64,000 nt of DNA, from positions 62,001 to 126,000 of the forward strand of contig ONHW01000005.1 of NCBI GenBank assembly GCA_900317745.1, written 5' to 3'. Numbering within the stretch: the first letter of the stretch is position 1; each line of letters opens with the position of its first letter. The position numbers were made by a program, and so were the translations under genes. The notes beneath the pieces are model-generated. The model saw only the letters and a list, made by a program, of their open reading frames with translations, was not told the origin of the DNA and ran no database searches. Below are positions 42,251-50,923 of this stretch, one piece after another. This stretch comes from an uncultured Bacteroidales bacterium. Lineage in GTDB: Bacteria > Bacteroidota > Bacteroidia > Bacteroidales > Paludibacteraceae.

Positions 42251-43287
42251 AGATAATAGATTTATTTTGTGGAATCGGAGGTTTGAGTCTCGGTTTTGAA
42301 CAAGCCGGTTTTGAAGTTGTTTCCGCTGTGGACATGTGGGAAGATGCCGTTAAGACATATAACCACAATCGGGAGCAGAAAGTGGCTCAGGTTATTTCTG
42401 TCGAGGACTACAACGACCTCGTATTACCAACCGTTCTTGCACATCAAGGACATATTACCGGTATTATTGGAGGTCCCCCTTGTCAAGGTTTCTCAACTGT
42501 AGGTCGTCGTGTGGTAGATGATCCTCGTAATAAAATGTACCTTGAGTTCTATAAGGCCGTTAAGTTGGCTAAACCTGACTTCTTTGTCATCGAGAACGTA
42601 AAGGGCATGTTAACATTGAACAAAGGTGCATTTGTGAAAGATTTGTTAGCTCGCTTTGGCAAAGAAGGTGTTGATGGCGAGAAAGGGTTAGGATATACTA
42701 TTTCTTATCAATTAGTGAACGCAGCAGACTATGGTGTTCCTCAAAATAGATACCGTGTATTCTATGTCGGAATAAAAAACAAAAAGTTTGTTTTCCCTGA
42801 ACCATTTGGATATCAATTAACCGCTAAAGATGGTATTAGTGACTTGTTGCACTCTACGAACGAATACTACGGCTCTGAACCTGTAAATGATTTCCAGAGA
42901 GCAATGCGCGGAAACATGACGCATCCAATCAATCAAGATTACACAGACCATAGCCAACAAACTATTGATATTATCAGTAAAATTCCTGATGGCGGTAACA
43001 TTCGGAGTTTACCCCGTGAGTATTGGGAAGTACGAAAGTATAATAAGGCATTTGAAAGGATGGGAACTTTCAAGCCATCTAATACAATAGATACGGGCCA
43101 TAGAAATTATTTCCACTATGCAGAACCACGTATCCCCACATTGAGGGAGTCTGCCCGATTACAGAGTTTCCCAGATTCCTTTGAAGTGTTAGGTACTCGT
43201 GGTAGTCAGTATAAACAAGTCGGAAATGCAGTACCGCCTATGTTGGCTTATGTTATTGCACAGAATATCAAACAAATCCTAGAATAA
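42247..43287 (+). CDS. DNA (cytosine-5-)-methyltransferase, LlaJI-type M2
   Basis: A second C5-cytosine methyltransferase of 346 residues. Motif I is DLFCGIGGLSLGFEQAG, motif IV is GGPPCQGFSTVGRRVV with catalytic Cys79, motif VI is ENVKG, motif VIII is QNRYRVFYVG, and motif X is GTRGSQYKQVGNAVPPML. It overlaps M1 by ATGA. The target-recognition region (about 190-270) differs from that of M1, as expected if each reads a different strand of a non-palindromic site. M1 and M2 share length and motif placement and are likely old paralogues. Confidence 0.95.
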   Translation: MKIIDLFCGIGGLSLGFEQAGFEVVSAVDMWEDAVKTYNHNREQKVAQVISVEDYNDLVLPTVLAHQGHITGIIGGPPCQGFSTVGRRVVDDPRNKMYLEFYKAVKLAKPDFFVIENVKGMLTLNKGAFVKDLLARFGKEGVDGEKGLGYTISYQLVNAADYGVPQNRYRVFYVGIKNKKFVFPEPFGYQLTAKDGISDLLHSTNEYYGSEPVNDFQRAMRGNMTHPINQDYTDHSQQTIDIISKIPDGGNIRSLPREYWEVRKYNKAFERMGTFKPSNTIDTGHRNYFHYAEPRIPTLRESARLQSFPDSFEVLGTRGSQYKQVGNAVPPMLAYVIAQNIKQILE

Positions 43288-43289
43288 GT

Positions 43290-44036
43290 ATGAGAGTAGT
43301 AATTCCAAATAATACATACAAGGGGATTGCTGATGGATCTAGTTTAACCAATGATAGACGTAAACAGATTCTATCTATATACGATTTTGTCAATACTTTA
43401 GGCAACGAGCCATTAACATACAAATCCCTACAAGAGAGAGTGGCAGATGAAGATTACGGCATATCTGATAGTGCCATCCGAACTTTCTTCCCACTATTAG
43501 GAAAATTGGGGTTCGTTGATTACAAAGATACTTTCCCTGCATGTGAACTATTCACAAAGACAGGAAAAGTGTTTATGGAAACTTTCAAATCTTTGCTTTA
43601 TGCGGAAGATCTTCATCCTCAAAACAAGCGACTGATTGATGAAATAAACCATTGCTTAACAACTATCCAAAGATATGGCCTCTTGTACATGAATAGCCAA
43701 GAAGAATTTAAACAACATGGCATTTGGCTCGCTCTTGCTATCTTAAAACAGGAGCAGGAAATATATTGGTCTGAGTTTTTATTCTTCCTGCATCTGTGTA
43801 AAGACAAGCATATGTCTATCAAAGATGCCGCAAAAGAGGTTAAAGCGAATAGATTAAAGAATGTAGAGTACGAATACTATAATTCAGATAACAAGCCTAT
43901 AGCAGGTACTTCTTACTCGTACACGCATGCTTTTCTCGAAGAAGCCGGTATCCTCCGTGACATCGAAGTTAATCACTCTCTATTGAACGAGGGTATGTTT
44001 GATTTTATCGAATTAATTGACAACTACTATGAATAA
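43290..44036 (+). CDS. Restriction-operon protein of unknown function, winged-helix-like
   Basis: 248 residues, no signal peptide or membrane span. It begins MRVVIPNNTYKGIADGSSLT. A segment at about 40-85 (YKSLQERVADEDYGISDSAI, then LLGKLGFVDY) looks like a winged helix. The middle is helical (WLALAILKQEQEIYWSEF), and the C-terminus is AGILRDIEVNHSLL. It starts 2 nt after M2 and its 3' end overlaps the McrB-like gene, so it belongs to the operon. It may supply DNA recognition or control; no family name can be given. Confidence 0.8.
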   Translation: MRVVIPNNTYKGIADGSSLTNDRRKQILSIYDFVNTLGNEPLTYKSLQERVADEDYGISDSAIRTFFPLLGKLGFVDYKDTFPACELFTKTGKVFMETFKSLLYAEDLHPQNKRLIDEINHCLTTIQRYGLLYMNSQEEFKQHGIWLALAILKQEQEIYWSEFLFFLHLCKDKHMSIKDAAKEVKANRLKNVEYEYYNSDNKPIAGTSYSYTHAFLEEAGILRDIEVNHSLLNEGMFDFIELIDNYYE

Positions 44037-45744
44037 GGAAACCATTGAAGGCAACATTAGAGATAGTTTATCTCGTGCCTTAAAATTAATGAATGGCGAG
44101 GATGTCCTTACGTCCATGGCAAACACTATTCTCTTCCAATCCAACAATGCAAAGGACTTTGTATGGGGATCTGTGAAGGCTTTGCACAAAGAAGGTGTAT
44201 TTAGAGAACTATTTGACTCAAAATGGAAGAAACGTTGGTATAACAATTACATTCTTATCAATGATTGTTATGTGGCTTGCACTACACCAGATGGAACAGA
44301 TGGTGATACCATTGGCATGTATGATGACGAATTCCTAAATGATAATTTCCGAGTTGATGGCGGAATATTGGATGTTAAGAAATTTGCCAAAGCTGTTAAT
44401 GATGTATATGCAGATCGCTATAAAGTAGTCATTGAAGAAGATAACTTCAAGCTAATTAAGTTACAGAATAAAAAGCAGATAACTCCCATAGTCGAAGTGC
44501 CTGCAATGACATCGCAAGACTATCAATACATGGCAGCCATCAAGACTAAACCATTTTTGATTCTTGGCGGTTTCTCCGGCACAGGTAAGAGTATTGCGGT
44601 TAAGTCGCTCGCGTTTGCCACTTGCCCATGCGATGGATATTTGAACGCATCTGAAACAACTCCGGGGAACTATCTCTTGTTATCCGTAAAACCCAATTGG
44701 CACGATGCAACTGAGATAACCGGATTCCGTTCGTCAGTTAACCATAACTACTACGTCACGGATTATATGAAGTTCGTGATTAAGGCTAAAATGTACGAAG
44801 ATCAAAATGTGCCTTTCTTCGTTTGTTTGGATGAGATGAACTTGGCACCGGTAGAGGAATATTTTGCAGACTTCCTCAGCGTTATCGAAAGCCGCACAAA
44901 GAGACAAGATGGTAGAATCGTCACCGACGCATTGATTTCAAAGAGCGTATTTAACGATTCCAATTATGCGGATGACTTCAACATTTTCCTTGAACTTGGA
45001 ATTCATCCAACGATTGAAGTAAATGATCTCACGGAATTCAATGCCCAATTAAAAGCAAGTGAGGAAGAGGCGTTCTATCAAGAACAATGGCTTGTAGATG
45101 AACTTAAGGAACACGGCATGACTATTCCGCAGAACTTGATCGTTATCGGCACGGTCAATATGGACGACACCACCAATAGTTTCAGCCGTAAGGTGATTGA
45201 CCGCGCCATGACATTTGAGACCGTAGTTGGTGAGTTTGATGTCGATGATTATTTTGCTGATGGTTCAGGTATTCTTATGGAATACTGCCAGAAACCTTCA
45301 AAAGGCGAGTTATATATTTCCGATGAAGTGCGTGCAACGGATTTGGATAGCAATTATTTGAACGATAAGGAGAAAAAGCAAATCATTGACTTCATCAACA
45401 ATATCAATAAAGATCTTGATGGTACTCCGTTCCAAATCAGTTACCGCATTCTCAACGAAACTATCTTACTCTATCGGTCTAAGAAAGAGATAGACCACAT
45501 TATTGGTAGCGGGTTTGAATTAGGTGTTGAATTCTCGCTTGACTTGAATGACATATTCGACGATATCCTGATGCAAAAGATTCTGCCGCGTATTGAAGGC
45601 GATTATGACAAGTGTCATACCGCTATCGAAAACCTAAGTAGACGCGCCAAAGATTCCGAATGGAAACGCAGCATTGACAAATTAGCGTTTATGGAGCGCC
45701 GATTTGGACCTGACAAGAGTGGATTTACTTCATTCTGGAATTAA
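44029..45744 (+). CDS. McrB-like AAA+ NTPase, restriction subunit R1 (LlaJI type)
   Basis: A 571-residue motor subunit. The ATG at 44029 is preferred over an in-frame TTG at 44017. The N-terminal about 150 residues are probably the DNA-recognition part. The AAA+ core has Walker A GGFSGTGKS (Lys187), Walker B FVCLDEMN (Asp268, Glu269) and the McrB-type signature TVNMDDTTNSFSRKVIDRA, which marks the GTP-using McrB branch. Known homologues form hexamers, translocate on DNA and activate the partner nuclease. The nuclease gene follows 3 nt downstream. Confidence 0.9.
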   Translation: MNKETIEGNIRDSLSRALKLMNGEDVLTSMANTILFQSNNAKDFVWGSVKALHKEGVFRELFDSKWKKRWYNNYILINDCYVACTTPDGTDGDTIGMYDDEFLNDNFRVDGGILDVKKFAKAVNDVYADRYKVVIEEDNFKLIKLQNKKQITPIVEVPAMTSQDYQYMAAIKTKPFLILGGFSGTGKSIAVKSLAFATCPCDGYLNASETTPGNYLLLSVKPNWHDATEITGFRSSVNHNYYVTDYMKFVIKAKMYEDQNVPFFVCLDEMNLAPVEEYFADFLSVIESRTKRQDGRIVTDALISKSVFNDSNYADDFNIFLELGIHPTIEVNDLTEFNAQLKASEEEAFYQEQWLVDELKEHGMTIPQNLIVIGTVNMDDTTNSFSRKVIDRAMTFETVVGEFDVDDYFADGSGILMEYCQKPSKGELYISDEVRATDLDSNYLNDKEKKQIIDFINNINKDLDGTPFQISYRILNETILLYRSKKEIDHIIGSGFELGVEFSLDLNDIFDDILMQKILPRIEGDYDKCHTAIENLSRRAKDSEWKRSIDKLAFMERRFGPDKSGFTSFWN

Positions 45745-45747
45745 AGC

Positions 45748-48051
45748 ATGGAGGTTCTTCGGTTACATAATGATCAATATACGATAACCATCTCCACCGC
45801 TACAAGCGGGTCAGCATGGGAACGGTTCGAACGTCGCGTCGGAAATGAGGCGTTGCGTTACTGCGACTATGCCTCGTCCTACGCAAGCAAGTTGTCGCTT
45901 AGTCATCCCAAGGCGCATTTTACTCTGCAACCGGTATCAAACAATGAGGCTACGGAGTGGAAAGAGAAACATCCCGTCCTCTTTGAAACCAATGAGTACC
46001 AGTTTGCTGTTGAGTTCCATAACTCGCTGACGCTTGATGGGAACGAAAAGCACACCCCACACGTGCGTCACCCGCTCAAATCAGTAGTGGATTCCTTCAA
46101 GTTCTATCAAAGCGGCTCCGATAGTGGTTTCCTTGTTGGCTCAATTGATTTCCTTAACTCACCGGGTAAGTTCCGCTTTGCCTTTGAATACTACGACTTG
46201 GAAGGACAATTATGCGAGCAATGGTTTGAACTATATGTGGCATCGCCGAAGTTAGATACCAAGAACGATCTAAAGAAGATTACCGCTCTCATCAATCGGG
46301 AGTACGAAAACTATGTCTTTGACTATCTGACGCTCACGTTCTCCAGCTACAACCTCCAACGCGCGGAACGCAATAACCAAATCATTTGGCTCAGCATATT
46401 CAAGTCAGTTGTGAATCTGTATTTTCGGAACGTACGGTACATTATGCCCAAGCCGAACAACAAACCAATCCGCAGGACATACGTGTCGCGACCGGAACGT
46501 ATCCGCAGATGGAATCAACAGGAAGAAGAACGGTTTAAGAACCTTGGCGCTGATGCTGATAAGCACTTCTTCCGATACGAGCAAACGGAAAATACGGCAG
46601 ACACCAAGGAGAATCGTTTCGTCAAATACTCGCTCCACGTCTTAGGCAAGAAATACCGCCAAGTGTTCAAGGAAGTGCGCAGCCTATATTCTGAAATGGA
46701 TTCTGAGGAGATAGCTGCATTTGAGAACTATAGCCGAATCTTTGCCAATCTGGAGTCCGCTCCGTTCTTCCGTCAAGTAGGCGCGTTCGAGGGATTCCGG
46801 CAAGAGAGCGCTATCCTGCAACAACGAACCGGCTATAGCCAGATATATAAGGCCTGGCTGATGTTACGCAATTCGCTTGATTTGGTGGAAGGCAAGACCG
46901 AAATCGGAATGAAGAAGATATGGGAACTCTACGAGATTTGGTGTTTCCTCATAATGAAACGACTCATCGCCAAGACCCTTTCTATTGACATCGATGCCGA
47001 GCTTGCTAAACCTGCTGACGAACATCCGCGTATCCGAGAAGATAAATCGGAAATGCTCGTATCATTGGCGCAAAGCGATGTGAACCATATCGTGGAATTC
47101 GATGCTCCCAATGGAGATATAGTGCGGTTGGAATACCAACACACCTATAATCGTCGTTCCACTGAAACAAAGACGGTCACCACCGAACAACGTCCAGACA
47201 TCCAAATCACCATCACCAAACCAGATGGATTTGTCTTGACCTATCTCTATGACGCCAAGTACAGAGTGCAAGACGACAAGAAGAGTCAAGAGGAAGACAT
47301 GGATATTGACATCGCCGACTTCCCGTTACCAGACGCGATCAACCAAATGCACCGCTATCGCGACGCCATCTACTATAGTATAAAAGCCGAAGAACGACCG
47401 GAAGCCAAAGAGATCATCGGTGGTTATATTCTCTTCCCCGGGCGCACCTTTGGTGATGCAATTGAGAATCGGTATTTCTATAAGTCAATCGCACAAGTAA
47501 ACATTGGTGCGTTCCCATTGCTACCGGCAGAGGAAGGTGTTGATGGTTTAATACAGTGCGACCTCTTGGAGAAACACTTGCAGGACATCTTACTTAACAA
47601 CACGGCTTACGAGCAAATCAAAGATTCGATCCCGCAGAAAGGTTTGCAATATAACCATGCTATCCATAATCAAACGGAATTGGTTATTGTCAACCAAGCG
47701 AAAGAACTCAAGCGCACGCGTATGGTTGACCAACAAATCTGCTATGCACCTGCTGCTTTTGAAAAGGGTTCATTGCGGCTTGTTCCGGGATACGAAACAA
47801 CCAGATATGCATTGCTGCACAATGGCACAAAGGGAGACTTGTTCGAACTGAAAGATACCGGTGTGCGTATTGCACCTAAAGCAGAGTTGAGCAACAAACT
47901 CGCCATTGATCCGAGTGAACTATCGCACGATTATTACCTCATTTTTGATCTCAAATCAAAGACTCCGTGCGCAACCGAAATCCTCGTACCCAAACGTGGT
48001 GCTCTTACTTCCGCCCCACATTTTATTAAATATAGTGATTTGATTATATAA
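45748..48051 (+). CDS. DUF2357 PD-(D/E)XK nuclease, restriction subunit R2 (LlaJI/McrC-like)
   Basis: A 767-residue protein with an N-terminal DUF2357 region (about 60-330) and a C-terminal PD-(D/E)XK-type nuclease core. Probable metal-site residues are Glu462 in VRLEYQHTYN and Asp502/Lys504 in YDAKYR. It is the functional counterpart of McrC: it binds the McrB-like subunit and cleaves DNA. It ends 4 nt before vsr. Length and partner fit LlaJI R2-like proteins rather than the shorter classical McrC. Confidence 0.88.
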   Translation: MEVLRLHNDQYTITISTATSGSAWERFERRVGNEALRYCDYASSYASKLSLSHPKAHFTLQPVSNNEATEWKEKHPVLFETNEYQFAVEFHNSLTLDGNEKHTPHVRHPLKSVVDSFKFYQSGSDSGFLVGSIDFLNSPGKFRFAFEYYDLEGQLCEQWFELYVASPKLDTKNDLKKITALINREYENYVFDYLTLTFSSYNLQRAERNNQIIWLSIFKSVVNLYFRNVRYIMPKPNNKPIRRTYVSRPERIRRWNQQEEERFKNLGADADKHFFRYEQTENTADTKENRFVKYSLHVLGKKYRQVFKEVRSLYSEMDSEEIAAFENYSRIFANLESAPFFRQVGAFEGFRQESAILQQRTGYSQIYKAWLMLRNSLDLVEGKTEIGMKKIWELYEIWCFLIMKRLIAKTLSIDIDAELAKPADEHPRIREDKSEMLVSLAQSDVNHIVEFDAPNGDIVRLEYQHTYNRRSTETKTVTTEQRPDIQITITKPDGFVLTYLYDAKYRVQDDKKSQEEDMDIDIADFPLPDAINQMHRYRDAIYYSIKAEERPEAKEIIGGYILFPGRTFGDAIENRYFYKSIAQVNIGAFPLLPAEEGVDGLIQCDLLEKHLQDILLNNTAYEQIKDSIPQKGLQYNHAIHNQTELVIVNQAKELKRTRMVDQQICYAPAAFEKGSLRLVPGYETTRYALLHNGTKGDLFELKDTGVRIAPKAELSNKLAIDPSELSHDYYLIFDLKSKTPCATEILVPKRGALTSAPHFIKYSDLII

Positions 48052-48055
48052 AAAT

Positions 48056-48493
48056 ATGCCCGATGTACTCACCCCACAACAACGCCACCGCTGCATGTCG
48101 CATATTCGCAGCAAGGCAACCAAGCCGGAGATACTGGTTCGGAAATGGCTGTGGGCGCACGGGTACAGATACAGGTTGAACGTAAAGAGTGTACCTGGTA
48201 AGCCGGACATAGTGATGCGCAAGTACAGAACGGCAATCTTCGTCAATGGCTGTTTCTGGCACGGACATGAAGGATGCAAATATTTCATAATGCCGAAAAC
48301 AAACACAGCATTTTGGCAAAACAAAATAGAGAACAATCGTCAACGCGACAAGCGGAACTACTACATACTTCTCCAAAATGGTTGGCAAGTGATTGTCCTT
48401 TGGCAATGCGAGCTATCCCATGAAAGGATAGAAAAGACCATGCAAGCCGTAGCACTGTCGCTGAACGTGAGCTTTTTGACGATTGCTAAATAG
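48056..48493 (+). CDS. vsr: Very-short-patch mismatch repair endonuclease Vsr
   Basis: A 145-residue Vsr endonuclease that nicks next to T:G mismatches formed when 5-methylcytosine deaminates. Motifs: MSHIRSKATKPEI, GKPDIV (catalytic Asp51), FVNGCFWHGHEGC (Trp68, His69, His71 match the E. coli numbering) and the C-terminal VIVLWQCEL. Position 64, His in E. coli Vsr, is Asn here, as in a number of homologues I recall. It is the last gene of the operon and repairs the mutagenic by-product of its two methyltransferases. Confidence 0.95.
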   Translation: MPDVLTPQQRHRCMSHIRSKATKPEILVRKWLWAHGYRYRLNVKSVPGKPDIVMRKYRTAIFVNGCFWHGHEGCKYFIMPKTNTAFWQNKIENNRQRDKRNYYILLQNGWQVIVLWQCELSHERIEKTMQAVALSLNVSFLTIAK

Positions 48494-48554
48494 CCTAACA
48501 TTATTAGCATATCATTTGCGGTATGCTTGTCTTGTATATTTTCCACCACCACCT

Positions 48555-48596
48555 TGCACCTTTTGCAAAAAAATACGCAAAAGGTGCATTTTTTTT
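48555..48596 (+). terminator. Rho-independent terminator of the restriction-modification operon
   Basis: Perfect 12-bp stem TGCACCTTTTGC/GCAAAAGGTGCA with a 10-nt loop and eight T residues, 62 nt after the vsr stop codon. Confidence 0.93.
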
Positions 48597-48629
48597 GAGC
48601 TTGTGACAAGATATAGCACTTTCTTGTTG

Positions 48630-48637
48630 TATCTTTG
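48630..48637 (+). promoter_or_regulatory. Bacteroidetes-type -7 element upstream of the microprotein
   Basis: TATCTTTG followed by TGG. The nearest upstream TTG lies at non-standard spacing, so only the -7 half is convincing. It predicts transcription starting near 48644, 70 nt before the microprotein ATG. Confidence 0.6.
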
Positions 48638-48713
48638 TGGTCGAAATCGTGCTGTGTCCGCTCGATCGGACGCTAACGAATGACTGATGTTGAACACTCA
48701 AAATCACACAACC

Positions 48714-48797
48714 ATGCAAGAGATTTTAACTACCCTTCTCGCCCTCGGTGAAGTGGCGCTGTACGTCTATCTGCTTATCGCCCTGTGCTTATGTTAG
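48714..48797 (+). CDS. Hydrophobic microprotein (27 residues)
   Basis: ATG ORF MQEILTTLLALGEVALYVYL continuing LIALCLC and a stop codon. It is almost entirely one hydrophobic helix, long enough to cross a membrane. It lies in the otherwise empty gap between the restriction operon and AbiE, behind a TATCTTTG element. Small single-helix peptides in such places are sometimes type-I toxins or membrane regulators. Existence as a gene is supported only by promoter, start context and hydrophobicity. Confidence 0.4.
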   Translation: MQEILTTLLALGEVALYVYLLIALCLC

Positions 48798-49007
48798 CGT
48801 TTTGCGTCTTTCATTTATGTGCGACTGCACTCCGTCAATCATTCCCTGCTTGAACATGATCATTCACCCAGAGTGTATAAGTGCTCGAAAAGAAATACTG
48901 CATAGCCAAGTAGGGAGCTGGGGTGCACTCAAGCGGGTGGGAATCATCATGTAGAATTAGGCAATTTCAACGAAAAGACACTTTTCTTGCAAAAATGTTC
49001 GTAAATA
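48798..49007. other. Intergenic stretch without recognised features
   Basis: About 210 nt. No convincing ORF, hairpin terminator or repeat found. Overlapping short frames here are not supported. Confidence 0.6.
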
Positions 49008-49039
49008 TTTGCATAATTGAAGAAAATGTTGTATCTTTG
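49008..49039 (+). promoter_or_regulatory. Bacteroidetes-type promoter of the abiE operon
   Basis: TTTG 49008-49011, 20 nt, TATCTTTG 49032-49039. The -33 region shares an 18-bp run (AAATATTTGCATAATTGA) with the promoter at 50835. It fixes the AbiEi start at 49077, because upstream in-frame ATGs precede the transcription start. Confidence 0.88.
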
Positions 49040-49076
49040 CGTAGATTTTCGAAAATTTGCGGTGATTTTCACTACT

Positions 49077-49838
49077 ATGGCGACAAAAATTAAGCAAATA
49101 ACAGAGCAGACAGGCTTGGATGGTCTATTGTTCGGAAGCTGGATGAACCAGCAAGGAATAGATAGTAAACGGCAGCTTGAATACGTCCAAAGCGGTTGGT
49201 TGGAGCGGATAGCACGCGGCGTGTATAAGTTTGCTGGAAGCCATCCGACGCTCTATAGTGCCATTTCTTGCTACAACACGCAGTTGAACAAACAATGTAT
49301 TGTGGGTGCAAGAAGTGCTATCGAACTACGAGGTTACAGCCATTATGTTCCAATGGGTAAGCCTGTCGCATTTCTTTTTACGGACAATACCCACAAACTG
49401 CCAGAATGGTTACTACTTGGTCAATGGGACATGACAGTCCGTTACCAGACCACCTCATTTCTGGGCGAGGATCTGCTTGGTGTAGAAACGCAGATGGTGG
49501 ATAGTCGCCCATTGTTGGTTTCATCACCGGAAAGGGCAATGCTTGAATGGCTAAACATGCCGAGTATCAATTCTTCGCTACTCGACGTGTATTATGTTAT
49601 GGAGATGTTAGCCACCTTGCGTTCGGACTTAGTACAACAGTTATTGGAGCGATGTACTTCTGTCAAGGCGAAACGCTTGTTTATGTACATGGCTGAAAAA
49701 ACCGGCTTTACGTGGGTAGATGATATAGACAAGACAAAAATAGATTTCGGAAGCGGACGCCGAATGATAGTGCCCAAAGGCAAATATATCAAGCAATATG
49801 ACATGACTATTCCAACCGGTTTAGCAGAATATGAATGA
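49077..49838 (+). CDS. abiEi: AbiEi-type antitoxin (type IV toxin-antitoxin)
   Basis: A 253-residue AbiEi-family antitoxin/transcription repressor. The start at 49077 (MATKIKQITEQTGLDGLLF) is chosen because the -7 element lies upstream inside the longer frame. The N-terminal winged helix is at about 20-55 (RQLEYVQSGWLERIARGVYK), followed by the AbiEi domain with LYSAISCYNTQLNKQCIVGA, ELRGYSHYVPMGKP and SSPERAMLEWLN. AbiEi proteins repress the operon and counteract the AbiEii nucleotidyltransferase. Overlaps the toxin gene by 8 nt. Confidence 0.88.
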   Translation: MATKIKQITEQTGLDGLLFGSWMNQQGIDSKRQLEYVQSGWLERIARGVYKFAGSHPTLYSAISCYNTQLNKQCIVGARSAIELRGYSHYVPMGKPVAFLFTDNTHKLPEWLLLGQWDMTVRYQTTSFLGEDLLGVETQMVDSRPLLVSSPERAMLEWLNMPSINSSLLDVYYVMEMLATLRSDLVQQLLERCTSVKAKRLFMYMAEKTGFTWVDDIDKTKIDFGSGRRMIVPKGKYIKQYDMTIPTGLAEYE

Positions 49839-50731
49839 TGTGTACCAAAACAAAGTGGGGTTACTAATCCGTCTCATGCCTTATGTGATGAACGAAGGCG
49901 TGTTTGCGGTTCATGGAGGTAGCGCAATCAATCTTTTTGTCAAAGACATGCCGCGATATTCGGTGGATATAGACTTGACTTACATGCCATTAGCCGGTCG
50001 TGAGGAGAGTCTCAACGATATATAACAACCACCTCCTCCACATAGCCGAAGAAGCGAAGAAAGGCATACCCGGACTACATATCGTACCCAAATTGGCAAC
50101 GTGCAAACTTCTTTGTGAATATCATGGATTTCAAATAAAAGTTGAGGTAAATCAAACCAAACGTGGTATTGTTGGAGGAAATATATTGACACTGCCTTTG
50201 TGTAATAACGCTAAGACAGAGTTTAGACTTTCTTGCAAGGCACAAATCGTTCCTTTGACACTTCTCTATGGCGGCAAGATAGCAGCAGCTCTATCGCGCC
50301 AACACCCGCGAGACTTGTTTGATGTCAAGTATATGGATGTGCCTTTATCTGAAGTTCGAGAAGGACTCATCTTTTGCCTTTTAGGTAGCGACCGTCCTAT
50401 TCATGAGTCGTTTGCTCCCACTTTGATTGACCAACGAGATACGATGTCGAACCAGTTTGATGGTATGACGGATTTTCAGTTCTCTTATGAGGATTTTGAG
50501 CAAACACGCGCTAAATTGATAGCGGATGTACGTTCGTTGATGACAGACGCCGACAAACAGTTTCTCTTGAGTTTTGAAGCCGTAGAACCATTGTGGGAGA
50601 ACTATGAGTTTGAGTATTTCCAAAACTACCCTTCTGTCCAATGGAAACTGCTCAATCTTGCCAAACTCAAGAAACAGAATCCCGCCAAACTATATGCCGA
50701 AGTGGAGAAACTGCAAGAAATATTTGGCTGA
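49831..50731 (+). pseudogene. abiEii: AbiEii nucleotidyltransferase toxin gene, frameshifted
   Basis: The AbiEii/AbiGii toxin is split over two frames. Frame 1 (49831-50025) holds the nucleotidyltransferase motif VHGGSAINLFVKD and YSVDIDLTYMP, then stops after REESLNDI. The second frame continues as NNHLLHIAEEAKKGIPGLH through LLYGGKIAAALSRQHPRDLFD, the family's conserved later motif, and ends at 50731. The join is near 50018-50024 (GATATATAAC), where one extra base separates the frames. Either a genuine inactivating mutation or a sequencing/assembly error; translation of the second part from GTG at 50000 is possible but would lack the catalytic core. Confidence 0.85.
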
Positions 50732-50834
50732 GGCTATTGATGCATTGCAAGTTTGCAGAACGAAACGCATAAGATAGGTAAGGGAGTTCAATAAGGGAGT
50801 ATAGACGGAGAAAAGAAAAAAATCTCACGAAATA

Positions 50835-50866
50835 TTTGCATAATTGAGATTTTTTTTGTATCTTTG
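50835..50866 (+). promoter_or_regulatory. Bacteroidetes-type promoter of the DUF4886 gene
   Basis: TTTG 50835-50838, 20 nt, TATCTTTG 50859-50866. The predicted leader is about 50 nt to the ATG at 50924. Confidence 0.88.
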
Positions 50867-50923
50867 TGCCGATTTTTGTAAACACTCCTGACATTCAACC
50901 TTCAGACTGAAAAATACCGTTCA

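Noticed and set aside
44029-48051. Classical type IV McrBC system
   Set aside because: Two dedicated m5C methyltransferases are in the same operon and the nuclease is of the larger DUF2357 type, so a LlaJI-like modification-protected system fits better than a modification-dependent one.
48748-48954. 68-codon ORF after the microprotein
   Set aside because: It overlaps the microprotein in another frame, has Cys-rich random-looking composition, and lacks a promoter or homologous motif.
49017-49076. Upstream extension of AbiEi from an earlier ATG
   Set aside because: The -7 element at 49032 lies inside it, so these codons would not be transcribed.
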